Source: Actinomyces radicidentis (lineage in GTDB: Bacteria; Actinomycetota; Actinomycetes; Actinomycetales; Actinomycetaceae). Taken from it: a DNA stretch of 64,000 nucleotides. Below are positions 9,448 to 19,300 of this stretch, one piece after another. How positions within the stretch are numbered: the first letter of the stretch is position 1; every line of letters begins with the position of its first letter. The translations under genes were made by a program, and so were the position numbers. The notes under the pieces were generated by a model. The model worked only from the letters and a program-made list of their open reading frames with translations, was not told the DNA's origin and made no database searches. The stretch is taken from positions 1,116,001-1,180,000 of the forward strand of contig NZ_CP014228.1 in NCBI RefSeq assembly GCF_001553565.1, given 5' to 3'.

Positions 9448-9463
9448 TGTTTCACGTGAAACC
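9448..9463. promoter_or_regulatory. parS site
   Basis: TGTTTCACGTGAAACC contains the perfect 14-bp core and a 15/16 match overall. Confidence 0.95.
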
Positions 9464-9738
9464 GCGCAGCGAGTGGATCGTCATGCTGCGTCCGGTATTA
9501 GGTTCGGCGATCCGCGTCCACCGCTCGTCGGAACCGCGCCGGCACTGACACTGACCTGAGACGGACACGAAGGTTGCACCGCCATCGAAGTATCGCGGCA
9601 CGATCAGACTCGGTGGTGGCGTCGGGTTGCTGCGGAGGCACGGAAGCTCCTCAGGCCTTGAAGGCACGCGCGGAGGACGGATTCCGACATCGCCCCTCCT
9701 GGTGGCGCCGGCTCGACGGTCGCGGTGCTCGGCGGTTG

Positions 9739-9754
9739 CGTTTCACGTGAAACA
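9739..9754. promoter_or_regulatory. parS site
   Basis: CGTTTCACGTGAAACA contains the perfect 14-bp core and a 15/16 match overall. Confidence 0.95.
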
Positions 9755-9936
9755 CCTGGCCTGGACACCTCGATAGCTTCGTTCTTGCAGCCCACCCGCG
9801 GCTGGCGGAGCATCCCGCCTTGGCTTTCCCGAGCCAATCGCGCTGAAGCACGGAAGTGCCCGAGGCGGGCGATCCATGGGTGTCTCGGTGCGGTTCGGAT
9901 CTGCAAGGTCTCATCCGCGATCAGCATCAGTCGTGT

Positions 9937-9952
9937 TGTTTCACGTGAAACA
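9937..9952. promoter_or_regulatory. parS site
   Basis: TGTTTCACGTGAAACA matches the 16-bp consensus exactly. It is the last site of the cluster, about 60 bp from the end of the ligase gene. Confidence 0.97.
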
Positions 9953-10013
9953 CGCGATGTGCCCGCCGCCTACGAGGGGCGACGGGCACATCCCGAACGT
10001 GCAGCTGTGCGGA

Positions 10014-10985
10014 TCAGGGTCGGACGGCGGGGTTCCTCACGAGGGCTTCGTATAGGGCTTCCACCGAGCCGTCCGCCTCGGCAGCGAGCGGCAGCAGTGA
10101 GGTGGAGGTCATCCCCGGGACGACGTTGACGTCGATGAACCAGGGGGTGCCGTGCCCGTCGAGGATGAGGTCGGTACGGGAGATGTTGCCCAGTCCGAGG
10201 GTCCGGTGCACCGTGAGCGCGACCTCGGTGACAGCGGCGGTCTGCGCCTCGTCGAGTCGTGCGGGGATGAAGTACTCGGAACGCCCCGGGTTGTAGCGGG
10301 CGTCGAAGTCGTACTCGCCGTCGGTGACGATCTCGACCGGGGGGAGAGCGCGTGGTCCGTCACCCGTGTCCACCACGGAGATGGCGAGCTCTGTTCCCGC
10401 GACGTAGCGCTCGATGAGGGCCCGGTCGTCGTAGGCGAAGCAGGCCACCATGGCGTTCCGCAGGGAGTCTGCCGAGTCGGCGTAGGAGACGCCCAGACCG
10501 GAACCGCCCTGGTTGGGCTTCACGACGACGGGGTAGCCCAGGTGGTCTGCGACCAGTCCGAGCACCTCCTGGGCGCCGAGCTGCGAGAAGTAGGCCTTCG
10601 GCAGGGTCACGGAGTCGGGCGTGAGAACTCCGCCGGTGCGCACGGTGCCCTTGGCCGTAGGCTTGAAGGATGCGCGCTGGCAGCCGTCCGAGTGGGTGCC
10701 CACGTAGGGGAGGCCCAGGGCGATGAGGATGTTCTGGAGTCCTCCGTCCTCGCCGGCACCGCCATGGACGAGGGGCCACACGACGTCGGGCCCGAAGGCC
10801 CGTAGCTTGGCGACGAGGGTGGCGTCGACGTCGAGGACGATGACGGTGTGCCCGGAGTGCCGCAGGGCCGAGGCGACCCGGTTCCCAGAGCGGATGGAGA
10901 CGTCGCGCTCATGGCTGAGGCCGCCGGCGATGATCGCGATGCGGAGCTCGTCCTCAGAAATTGACTGATCGGTGGATTCCGTCAT
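10014..10985 (-). CDS. D-alanine--D-alanine ligase-like ATP-grasp protein
   Basis: ATP-grasp ligase of the Ddl family (323 residues, normal length). Visible: N-terminal LRIAIIAGGLSHERDVS, the HGGAGEDGGLQ and LPYVGTHSDG segments, the ATP-grasp lysine region YPVVVKPNQGGSGLGVSYA, and the metal-binding end SRTDLILDG ... IDVNVVPGMTSTSLLP. The residue at the usual EVN glutamate is Asp (DVN), and the canonical DK-x3-K loop is not recognisable (ASFKPTAKG instead), so it may be a paralogue with another amino-acid substrate. It is the second gene of a unit with the aminotransferase, 9 bp apart. Confidence 0.8.
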   Translation of the reverse strand: MTESTDQSISEDELRIAIIAGGLSHERDVSIRSGNRVASALRHSGHTVIVLDVDATLVAKLRAFGPDVVWPLVHGGAGEDGGLQNILIALGLPYVGTHSDGCQRASFKPTAKGTVRTGGVLTPDSVTLPKAYFSQLGAQEVLGLVADHLGYPVVVKPNQGGSGLGVSYADSADSLRNAMVACFAYDDRALIERYVAGTELAISVVDTGDGPRALPPVEIVTDGEYDFDARYNPGRSEYFIPARLDEAQTAAVTEVALTVHRTLGLGNISRTDLILDGHGTPWFIDVNVVPGMTSTSLLPLAAEADGSVEALYEALVRNPAVRP

Positions 10986-10994
10986 GGTGACCCC

Positions 10995-12302
10995 TCAGAT
11001 CTGGTCGGGTGCGGGAGCGGAGACGCCCTCGGGGGAGCGGGTGGTGGTCGGCCCGAAGATCTCGTGCAGCTCGAGGTCCCGGTTGACCACCTCGGACAGG
11101 CGGCGGACGCCCTCACGGATCTCGACCGGCTCGGGATAGCAGAAGGACAGGCGCATGTGGTCCCGTCCCGCGCGCCCGCCGGCGAAGAAGGCCGTCCCGG
11201 ACACGTAGGCGACGAGGTTGGTCACGGCGCGGGGCAGCATGTCCTTGGCGTCGAGGCCCTCCGGAAGGCCCACCCAGACGTAGAAGCCGCCGTCGGGGAC
11301 GTTCCACGTGCACATGGGCATGAACTCGTCGAGAGCGGCCACCATGGCGTCCCGGCGGCCCTTGTACATCCCCCGGAACTCCTCGATCTGACGCTTCCAG
11401 TCGAAGTTGTCGAGGTACATCGAGATCGAGAACTGGCCCACCGAGGACGGGCACAGGATGGCCGCCTCGGAGGCGAGCTTCATCTTCTCGCGGATGGCCG
11501 GGGGAGCGACCGCCCAGCCGACCCGGTAGCCGGGCGCGAAGATCTTGGAGAAGGAGCCCAGGTAGACGACGTCGTTGGGGGCGAGTGTCTTGAGCGCCGT
11601 GTAGGTCTGCCCCTCGAAGCCGAGGAGGCCGTAGGGGTTGTCCTCGACGATGAGGACGTGGTGGCGCCGGCAGATCTCGATGATCCGGGGGCGGCGCTCC
11701 TCGGAGAGGGTGACGCCCGCCGGGTTGTGGAAGTTCGGCAGGCAGTAGAAGAACTTGATGGTGCGTCCCTCGCGCTCGAGGCGCTGGATCGTCACCTCGA
11801 GCGCCTCGGGGACGACGCCGTCGGCGTCGATCTCGACCTGCTGAACGTCCGCCTGGTACGTCGCGAAGATCGACAGCGAGCCCACGTAGGTGGGGGCCTC
11901 GGCGAGGATGACGTCACCCGGGTCGATGAAGAGCTCGGTGATGATGTCGACGGCTTGCTGGGAGCCCGTCGTCACGATGACGTCCTCCGGGTCCGCGGGG
12001 ATGCCCTCGAGGGCCATGATCTCGGGGATCTGCTCGCGCAGGCGGGGCAGGCCCTGGCCGTTGCCGTACTGGAGCGCCGTGCCGCCGTCCTTGCGGATCA
12101 TCTGGGCGGTGGCGTCGGCCAGCTGATCGAGGGGGAGGTCCTTGAGGTTCGGCATGCCGCCGGCCAGGGAGACGACCTCGGGGCGCGAGGCGACGGCGAA
12201 CAGGGAACGGGTCTCCGAGGCCCGCAGGCCGTGAGCTCGTGCGGCGTAGCTGTCCAGCCACGGGTCGAGTCGGTTCCCCTTCACCTGGTTCTCGTCGCTC
12301 AC
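10995..12302 (-). CDS. PLP-dependent aminotransferase (fold type I, 2-aminoadipate/MocR-type class)
   Basis: 435 residues; the start is GTG at 12302 (VSDENQVKGNR) with AAAGGAC upstream, rather than an upstream ATG without a ribosome site. It shows the class I/II aminotransferase pattern: LAGGMPNLKDLP, the TTGSQQAVD cofactor loop, the LPNFHNPAGVTLS and VEDNPYGLLGF segments, the PLP lysine in LGSFSKIFAPGYRVGW, and arginine in HMRLSFCYPEP near the end. Close relatives include aromatic or 2-aminoadipate aminotransferases; the substrate cannot be told. It is co-transcribed with the ligase downstream. Confidence 0.85.
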   Translation of the reverse strand: MSDENQVKGNRLDPWLDSYAARAHGLRASETRSLFAVASRPEVVSLAGGMPNLKDLPLDQLADATAQMIRKDGGTALQYGNGQGLPRLREQIPEIMALEGIPADPEDVIVTTGSQQAVDIITELFIDPGDVILAEAPTYVGSLSIFATYQADVQQVEIDADGVVPEALEVTIQRLEREGRTIKFFYCLPNFHNPAGVTLSEERRPRIIEICRRHHVLIVEDNPYGLLGFEGQTYTALKTLAPNDVVYLGSFSKIFAPGYRVGWAVAPPAIREKMKLASEAAILCPSSVGQFSISMYLDNFDWKRQIEEFRGMYKGRRDAMVAALDEFMPMCTWNVPDGGFYVWVGLPEGLDAKDMLPRAVTNLVAYVSGTAFFAGGRAGRDHMRLSFCYPEPVEIREGVRRLSEVVNRDLELHEIFGPTTTRSPEGVSAPAPDQI

Positions 12303-12461
12303 TGCACGGTCCTTTCCGGGTGGTCGGTCCCACCGCGTGCCCACAGTGTGCCACGGACGACACCCGCCCCCCGGGGGCCGTGCCCGAGGGATGGGTCGGG
12401 CGGTGCCGGAAGAGGAGCCTCGGCGCGCGGACGCCGGGGGCGGCCGCGCGCGGATCGGGGC

Positions 12462-13892
12462 TCAGGCCCGCAGGGCGTGCTCCTCGATGAGGGAGCGCAG
12501 GGCGTCCAGGTCGTTGTCCAGCTCCGTCACGTGCTGTGGGGCGTCCAGGAGGGCCTGGACGGCCTCGTCGACGGCCTGCTCGCCCCCGAGGGCCTCGGCG
12601 ACCGTCGCGCCGAACTTGGCGGCCTTGGCGGTCTCGAGGACGAGGGTGGGGAAGCCGGGCTCCATGAGCGCGAGGGCCACGGTGACGCCGTCGGCGGTGT
12701 GCGGGTCGATGAGCCGGCCGGTGAGCGTGTGGACGAGGCGGATCGCGGTGAGGCGCTCCTCGTGGGTGGAGGAGGCCGAGACGAAGCCGAACTCGGACTC
12801 GAATCGGGCCTGCTGGTCGGACAGGTCGAGGCTGCCCCTGGCCTCCAGCTCGGGCCAGCGGCGCGAGAACTCCTTGGCGCCGAGCAGCTCGAAGACGAAG
12901 CGCTCGAGGTTCGAGGCCTTAGAGATGTCCATGGAGGGGCTCGAGGTGGCCAGGGTGTCCTCGCGCGAGCGCGGGGTGTAGACGCCGGTGCGGAAGAACT
13001 CGTCGAGCACGTTGTTCTCGTTGGTCGCCAGGATGAGGCGCCGGATCGGCACGCCCATCTCCCGGGCCAGGTGGCCGGCGTAGATATTGCCGAAGTTGCC
13101 CGAGGGGACGGCGACGTCGACCTGCGCGCCCGAGCGCTCGGCGTCGTCCAGCTCGTCCGTGGCACGCAGCCACGCCCACACGTAGTAGACGCACTGGGCG
13201 GCGATGCGGCCGACGTTGATCGAGTTGACGGCGCCGACGGAGTTGCGGGCCTTGAACTCCGGGTCCGCGTTGACGGCCTTGACGAGGTTCTGGCAGTCGT
13301 CGAAGACGCCGTGGACGGCGACGTTGACGATGTTGGGGTCGTCCAGGGAGTACATCTGCGCGCGCTGGACGTCGCTCATGCGTCCGTGCGGGGACAGCAT
13401 GACGACGGAGACGTTGTCCTTCCCGCGGAAGGCGTGCTCGGCAGCGGAGCCGGTGTCGCCGCTCGTGGCGCCGAGGATGTTGAGGACGCGGCCCTCCTTG
13501 GCGAGGACGTAGGGGATCGCCTGGCCGAGGAACTGCATCGCCAGGTCCTTGAAGGCCATCGTGGGCCCCTCGGAGAGCCCGACGAGCTCGAGGCCATCCG
13601 CCACCCGGGTGAGCGGCCTCAGTGGGACGATAGGGGCCGGGAAGCGGTCGGGGGAGTAGGCGGCCGCGGTGAGGCGGGCCAGGTCCTCGCGGGGGACGTC
13701 CGTGGCGAACAGGCCGATGACCTCCGTGGCGAGCTCTGCGTAGCCCAGGCGGCGCCAGGACTCGAGGGTCTCCCGGGTGAGGGAGGGCAGGGCGTCGGGG
13801 ACCGTGAGGCCGCCGTCGGGGGCCAGTCCGGACAGGAGGACCTCGGTGAAGCCCGCCGGGGTCATGCCGCCGCGGGTGGAGATGAACTGCAT
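12462..13892 (-). CDS. thrC: Threonine synthase
   Basis: PLP enzyme converting O-phospho-L-homoserine to L-threonine. It has 476 residues; the start is ATG 13892 ([19 protein letters not shown]) with GGAAGG upstream. It is the long form: N-terminal domain [17 protein letters not shown] lysine in [42 protein letters not shown] and [19 protein letters not shown]. It stands alone, divergent from the acetyltransferase gene. Confidence 0.95.
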   Translation of the reverse strand: MQFISTRGGMTPAGFTEVLLSGLAPDGGLTVPDALPSLTRETLESWRRLGYAELATEVIGLFATDVPREDLARLTAAAYSPDRFPAPIVPLRPLTRVADGLELVGLSEGPTMAFKDLAMQFLGQAIPYVLAKEGRVLNILGATSGDTGSAAEHAFRGKDNVSVVMLSPHGRMSDVQRAQMYSLDDPNIVNVAVHGVFDDCQNLVKAVNADPEFKARNSVGAVNSINVGRIAAQCVYYVWAWLRATDELDDAERSGAQVDVAVPSGNFGNIYAGHLAREMGVPIRRLILATNENNVLDEFFRTGVYTPRSREDTLATSSPSMDISKASNLERFVFELLGAKEFSRRWPELEARGSLDLSDQQARFESEFGFVSASSTHEERLTAIRLVHTLTGRLIDPHTADGVTVALALMEPGFPTLVLETAKAAKFGATVAEALGGEQAVDEAVQALLDAPQHVTELDNDLDALRSLIEEHALRA

Positions 13893-14175
13893 GCGCTGCC
13901 TTCCCTCGTGGCCGGGGAGCACCCGGATCCGATCGCCGCCATCCTATGCGGGGCGCCGGAGGCGCGGCCGGGTGGCCCGGAGGGCGGAAGGGGCGGGCCA
14001 GGCGCGCGCCGACGTCCGGGAGCGGCGCTCGGGCCCTCCGGCGGGCTGCGCCCGGCCCGCGCGTGCGCGACGATGGGAGGGGCCGGCGACCGCCGGGCCC
14101 CGTCGACGACGAGGAGGACGCACGAGCGAGCGGGAGCGCAGCGAGCTGGAGAAGCTCGAGGCGGGGGAGCCGTCC

Positions 14176-14718
14176 ATGTTGCTCGACGAGGAGGTCGCCG
14201 CCCGCAAGGAGGGCGCCGTCGTCCTCACGCGCGCCTTCAACGACGCCGACCCCACCGACCACGCCGCCCAGGACCGGATCATTCGGGAGTTGCTCGGATC
14301 GACGGGCGACTTCATCTCGGTGCAGCAGCCCTTCCACTGCGACTGCGGCCCCAACATCCACGTCGGCGACGGCTTCCTCACCAACGACGACGTCACCATC
14401 CTCGACATCGCGCCGGTGCGCATCGGCGAGCACGTGATGATCGGGCCGAACACCCTCATCTCCACGGTGGGGCACCCGCTGTCCCGCCGCGGTCGGCGCG
14501 AGTGGGGCGCCTTCGCGAAGCCCGTCACCATCGGCGACGACGTCTGGATCGGCGGCAACGTCACCATCCTCCCGGGGGTCACGATCGGCTCCCACGTCGT
14601 CGTGGCGGCGGGTGCCGTCGTCTCCAAGGACGTTCCCGACGACGTCGTCGTCGGCGGCGTGCCGGCGCGGGTCCTGCGCGAGCTGGATGATGAGGAGGAC
14701 GTCTCCGAGCCCGAGTGA
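14176..14718 (+). CDS. Hexapeptide-repeat O-acetyltransferase (maltose/galactoside acetyltransferase family)
   Basis: Left-handed beta-helix acetyl-CoA transferase. Repeats run through INVGDG-type hexads: [56 protein letters not shown], and the closing [14 protein letters not shown]. The catalytic His is in [13 protein letters not shown] 14176 is the first normal start and gives 180 residues. However, the frame continues upstream through a family-like N-terminus ([16 protein letters not shown]) to an ACG at 14122 that has AGGAGG four bases before it, with no ATG/GTG/TTG. A non-standard start or a mutated start codon is possible. Confidence 0.85.
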   Translation: MLLDEEVAARKEGAVVLTRAFNDADPTDHAAQDRIIRELLGSTGDFISVQQPFHCDCGPNIHVGDGFLTNDDVTILDIAPVRIGEHVMIGPNTLISTVGHPLSRRGRREWGAFAKPVTIGDDVWIGGNVTILPGVTIGSHVVVAAGAVVSKDVPDDVVVGGVPARVLRELDDEEDVSEPE

Positions 14719-14812
14719 GGGGCGACTTCTCCGCGGAACGGCGGGGATCGCCATGTAAATGACACGCTGTCATGATGACTCGTCCGACCCGGTTCGGGCC
14801 CCGCGGGCACGA

Positions 14813-14846
14813 CGAAGGGCGACACCCGGGTGGGTGCCGCCCTTCG
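14813..14846. terminator. Bidirectional hairpin between acetyltransferase and trxA
   Basis: A 15-bp stem with one mismatch (14813-14827 with 14832-14846) and a 4-base loop. It lies between convergent genes and can serve both. Confidence 0.65.
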
Positions 14847-14872
14847 GTCTCCTCCCCTCGCAGCGCGAGCGG

Positions 14873-14910
14873 GGATGTCCCGATCTCGAGGTCAGGACGT
14901 CCCGATCTCG
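14873..14910 (-). repeat. 22-bp-period repeat, family A, copy 1
   Basis: Two copies of a 16-mer lie 22 bp apart: GGATGTCCCGATCTCG (14873-14888) and GGACGTCCCGATCTCG (14895-14910). On the minus strand the unit is CGAGATCGGGACATCC. The same unit with the same period occurs at 57583-57694, 43 kb away. It lies in the spacer before the end of trxA. Confidence 0.8.
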
Positions 14911-14932
14911 CGGGGTGCGGTGGGGAGGGGCG

Positions 14933-15259
14933 TCAGCTGAGGACCTTCTCGACCTCGGACTTGAAGGAGGCCTTCGGGCGGGAGCCGGCGAACTGGTGGA
15001 AGACCTCGCCGTCGCGGATGACGGCGAAGGTCGGGATGGAGCGGATGCCGTAGGAGCGGGCGGTGGCCGGGTTGGCGTCGACGTCGACCTTCACGAACTT
15101 GACGCGGTCCCCGAGCTCGGAGGCGACCTCGTCGACCACCGGGGCCATCTGGCGGCACGGGCCGCACCACTCGGCCCAGAAGTCGACGACGACGGGCGTG
15201 TCGGACTTGAGGACCTCGGACTCGAAGGTGGCGTCGGTGACGGCCTTGGCGTTGGACAT
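14933..15259 (-). CDS. trxA: Thioredoxin
   Basis: 108-residue dithiol-disulfide reductase with active site FWAEWCGPCRQMAPVVDE and cis-proline motif YGIRSIPTFAVIRDGE. ATG at 15259 with AAGGAGAA upstream. It lies 40 bp downstream of trxB in the same direction, so electrons flow from NADPH through the neighbour gene's product to this protein. Confidence 0.97.
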   Translation of the reverse strand: MSNAKAVTDATFESEVLKSDTPVVVDFWAEWCGPCRQMAPVVDEVASELGDRVKFVKVDVDANPATARSYGIRSIPTFAVIRDGEVFHQFAGSRPKASFKSEVEKVLS

Positions 15260-15299
15260 GGGGTTCTCCTTCGTTGGGGGTGTTGCGGAGGGGCGCCGG

Positions 15300-16226
15300 T
15301 CAGGCGTCCAGGGCGGCGAGGTAGTGCTCGGCGTCGAGGGCCGCGCGGCAGCCGGAGCCGGCGGCGGTGATGGCCTGCTGGTACTCGGGGTCGGCGACGT
15401 CGCCGCAGGCGAAGACGCCGGGGATCCGGGTGCGCTGGCTGGGGGCCTCGACCTTGATGTAGCCCTTGCCGTCGAGCTCGAGGACGTCCTTGACGAGCTC
15501 GGAGCGCGGCACCTGGCCGATGGCGACGAAGAGGCCCGAGGCGGGCAGGTCGCGGCGCTCGCCCGTGACCGTGTCCTCGAGGGTGACCGACTCGACGGCG
15601 TCGGCCCCGTTGATGGCGACGACCTTCGAGTTCCACGCGAAGTCGATCTTCGGGTCGTCCTGGGCGCGCTTGGCCATGACGGCGCTGGCGCGCAGCTCGT
15701 CGCGACGGTGCACGATCGTCACGGAGGAGCCGAAGCGGGAGAGGAAGGTGGCCTCCTCCATGGCGGAGTCGCCGCCGCCGACGACGACGATCGGCTGGTC
15801 CTTGAAGAAGAAGCCGTCGCAGGTGGCGCAGTAGGAGACGCCGTGGCCGGAGAGGCGGTCCTCGCCGTCGAGGCCGAGGTGGCGGTACTCGGAGCCCGTC
15901 GAGATGATGACGGTGCGGGCCTCGTAGACCTCGTCGTCGGTGGTGATGCGCTTGACGTCGCCCTCGAGCTCGAGCTCGGTGACGTCCTCGAAGCGGACGT
16001 CGGCGCCGAAGCGCTCCGCCTGCTCCTGCATCTGGGTCATGAGCTCGGGGCCCATGATGCCCTCGACGAAGCCGGGGTAGTTCTCGACCTCGGTGGTGTT
16101 CATGAGGGCGCCGCCGGCGGTGACGGAGCCGGCGAGTACGACGGGCTTGAGCTGCGCGCGGGCGGCGTAGGTCGCGGCGGTGTATCCGGCGGGGCCGGAG
16201 CCGACGATGACGACGTCGTGGATCAT
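15300..16226 (-). CDS. trxB: Thioredoxin-disulfide reductase
   Basis: FAD/NADPH flavoenzyme reducing thioredoxin, 308 residues (normal). FAD motif VVIVGSGPAGYTAATYAAR at the N-terminus, redox pair in YCATCDGFFF, NADPH motif IVVVGGGDSAMEEATFLSRF, and the C-terminal FAD segment VFACGDVADPEYQQAITAAG. ATG with AGGAGAG upstream. GATACT on the minus strand (16283-16288) is a likely -10 about 60 bp upstream. Confidence 0.97.
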   Translation of the reverse strand: MIHDVVIVGSGPAGYTAATYAARAQLKPVVLAGSVTAGGALMNTTEVENYPGFVEGIMGPELMTQMQEQAERFGADVRFEDVTELELEGDVKRITTDDEVYEARTVIISTGSEYRHLGLDGEDRLSGHGVSYCATCDGFFFKDQPIVVVGGGDSAMEEATFLSRFGSSVTIVHRRDELRASAVMAKRAQDDPKIDFAWNSKVVAINGADAVESVTLEDTVTGERRDLPASGLFVAIGQVPRSELVKDVLELDGKGYIKVEAPSQRTRIPGVFACGDVADPEYQQAITAAGSGCRAALDAEHYLAALDA

Positions 16227-16335
16227 GACTCTCCTGGTTCATCGGGTCCCCGCGAGCCGGCGCGCGCGGGTCTGCTGGAAGCAGTATCGCCCCATGGAAC
16301 CGCTGATGGGAGTGCTTTCTTCCCCCAGGAGGGTC

Positions 16336-19300
16336 CTATCGAAGAGTGATCTCCGAGATAGTCGCCTTGTTGAGCCCGTCCGAGGAGGTCGGCAGGTCGG
16401 TGATCCACACGACGATGGTCGTCGCGTTGGTCGCCGGGAAGCTGAAGGTGGTGGTGCCGTCCGTGAAGGCGCCCTCGGCGAGGAGGGTTCCTCCCTGGGG
16501 GTCGTCGGCGCTCGTGGCGCGGATCTGGACGTTGCCTCCCGTGCCGGTGCCCTGCATCTCGATGGAGGAGACCTCAGCCGCCTGCTGGAGGGTCACGGCC
16601 ACGCCGATGCCCTGCTTGAAGGCCAGCGACGGCGAGGCGTAGTAGCGCGAGTACCAGCCGCCGTCGGTGCTGCCGTCGATGAGGGTCGCGGCGAGCTCGG
16701 GGTGCTCGGAGTCGTCGCCGTAGGGGTCGAGGGACTCGGCGCTCGCGAGCGCGATCGGCGCGGCCTGGGTCGGCGACGCGGAGGCCGACGGCGTCGCCGC
16801 GGCGGTGCCGTCGCCCGCGTCCGCAGCCTGGGAGGTGACGGTCGGGACCGTCTTGGCGGCGGGGACCTCGTCGTCGGTGACGCGGACGCCGAAGAGCTGG
16901 AGGAGGTTCGACACGGCGAAGAACACGCCGATGAGGACGGCCAGGAGCATCGCGACGAGGACGACGAAGGTCGTCCGGCTCACCGAGCGCGAGACCTCGT
17001 CCTCCTCCTCGTCCGGTTCGTCCTCGTCGTCCTCGATGAGGGTGGCGTCGTCGGCGCTCACCGAGGACGGCACCGGGGCCGGGGCCTGCGGGGCGGGTGC
17101 CGGGGCGGCCTGCGCCTCCTCGGGCGGGACGACGACGAAGGCGGGGCGCTCCTCAGCGGCCGTGGCGTCCTGGCCCTCGGCGGCGACGTCGGCGGTCTGG
17201 GAGCGGGAGCCGCGCGGGGCGGCGTGGGCGGAGGAGCGGCCGCGCAGGCGTCCGAGGACGCCCAGCGGGCCGGAGGCGATGCCGGCCGAGCGGGCCGCGG
17301 CGGCCTCGCCCGACTCCTCGGTGGCGGGCAGCACCGAGGCGTCCCAGGGGGACAGGGTCCGGGCCACCTCGGCCGCGGAGATCGGCGGGCGGCCGCCCCA
17401 GGTGCGCTCCACGAGGGCGTCGACGCGGTCGATGTCGGGCACCGCCGAGCCCTCGGGCAGGAGGGTCGAGGGCGCCGCGGGGGCGTCGCCGTGGAAGGGG
17501 GCCGAGGGGATGCCGGAGCGCTTGCCCGGCCAGCGGCGGGTGAGGCCGTAGTAGAGGAGCTCGACGAGGGAGCGGGCGTCGGTCCGGTCGAAGGCGAGGG
17601 GGTCGTCCTCGTCCTCGACGTCCAGACCGAGGACGGCGGCCTCGATGCCGATGCCGGTCACCTGGACGGAGCCGTCCGGGCGCAGGCGCACCGAGTCCGG
17701 GGAGAGATGGAGGTGGTTGAGACCGCGGCGCGAGGCGATGTCGAGCGCCTGGGCGGTCTCGCCGACGACGGCGCGCACCTGCTCGGGGCTCAGCCCCTCC
17801 TCGACGAGGGAGGTGAGGGTGCGGGAGGCCGCCGGCTCCATGACGATGAAGGAGCCGTCGCCCTGCTCGACGTCGTAGACGCGCTGGACGCGGGGGTCCT
17901 CGATGAGGACGGCGCGCGAGGCGGCCCGCAGGACGTCCTCGCGGTGCTCGGTCGCGTTGCCCAGGGTGAGGACGGTGACCTCGCGGTCGAGGATCGTGTC
18001 CCGGCCCAGGTGCCGCACCACGCGGGGGAGGGTGGTCGGGAGGGTGGAGACCAGCTCGTAGCGGCCGGTGCCGATGGGCGTGCTCTCGCTCATCGTTCTC
18101 GCTCCTCCTCGGGACGTCTGGGGCTTCGGGTGCGTGCCGAGTGTACGGTTCGCGCCGCCCTCGGACCGCTCCAGCGCGCCGCCCGGGCGCGCTCCCGGCC
18201 AGTGGTACGGGGCCCCTGGGGCGGGTGCGGCTGCTGCGTCGGATGAGGTCCCGGGGCCGGAGGGGCCGCGGGACGGACCCGAGGAGGGACCGCCGTCGGG
18301 ACCGCCGGGCAGGTCGTCGGCGGAGCCCGCGTCGTCGTCGGGCTCGTCGTCGGACCCGGTGCCGGGGTGCTCCTCGGCCAGGGCGGCCACGGCCTGCTCG
18401 GTGGGCGCCGCGGCGCCGTCGACGGCGGGGATCGCCTCGGACTCCCCGGCGCGCGCGGTCACGGCGACCGGGGCCGGCGCCAGGCGCTCGGCCAGGCGGC
18501 CCGTCGCGCGACCGGCTCCGCCGGGCAGGATCCGCCCGATCCTCGCGACGACGCGCGACAGGCGGGAGAAGAGGATGGAGAGCTCGGAGATCCGCAGGAG
18601 ACGCGCCACGACGAGGTAGACGAGCGTCATGACGAGGGCGCCGAGGACGACGATGACGACGGCGTCCGTCGCGCGCGTGCCCGTCATCGTGCCGTCGGCC
18701 GGGCCGAGGACCCGGCGAAGGGCGTAGCCGACGGCGGCGGCCGGCAGGACCGCGACCACGAGGCGCGCGTAGGTCGTCATGATGCGGCGGCCGTCGAGGT
18801 GGGGCACGTGGCGCCGCAGGAGCGGGATGGTGATCGCGGTGCCGATCGTGTGACCGGCGACGATGCCCGCGCAGGCCCACGCCATCCACTGGGTCGCGGG
18901 GGCGAGCAGGTACGCGCCGAGGCAGAAGACGACCATGGTGAGGCCGACGGCGGCGTCGGCGCGCAGGAGGCGCTTGGTGTCCGCGTAGGCGAGCATGACG
19001 CGCTGGACGGTGAACCACAGGCCCTGGGTGATGACCCCGATGCCGAGGATCGTCATCATCGGCGCGGCGGCCTGTGCGGCGTCCAGCGACAGGGAGGGGA
19101 CGAAGGCCTGGAGCGCGGGCTCGCCCAAGACCGAGATGCCGAAGCCGCACAGGACCGTGAAGACACCGACGCTGCGCAGGCCGAGGGAGAAGTCGTCGCG
19201 GACGCCGTCGGAGTCCCCGGCCGCCGCCTTCTCGCTCATGCGCGTGAACAGCGCCGTGATGATCGAGGTGGTGATGAGCGACTGCGGCAGCATGAAGATG

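Larger units (their letters stand above)
9169..10013. other. parS-rich spacer after parB
   Basis: 845 bp without a convincing gene between parB (+) and the stop of the ligase gene (-). It holds the parB terminator and four perfect parS cores at uneven spacing (215, 291 and 198 bp). Base composition is less G+C-biased than the neighbours. Short open frames here mostly exist because parS reads V-S-R-E-T; they lack start signals. It is most likely a non-coding partition centromere. Confidence 0.75.

Noticed and set aside
11064-14690. Plus-strand open frame of 1208 codons over the aminotransferase and thrC genes
   Set aside because: It is antisense to well-recognised genes, has repetitive V/G/L/R composition typical of high-G+C shadows, and no start signal.
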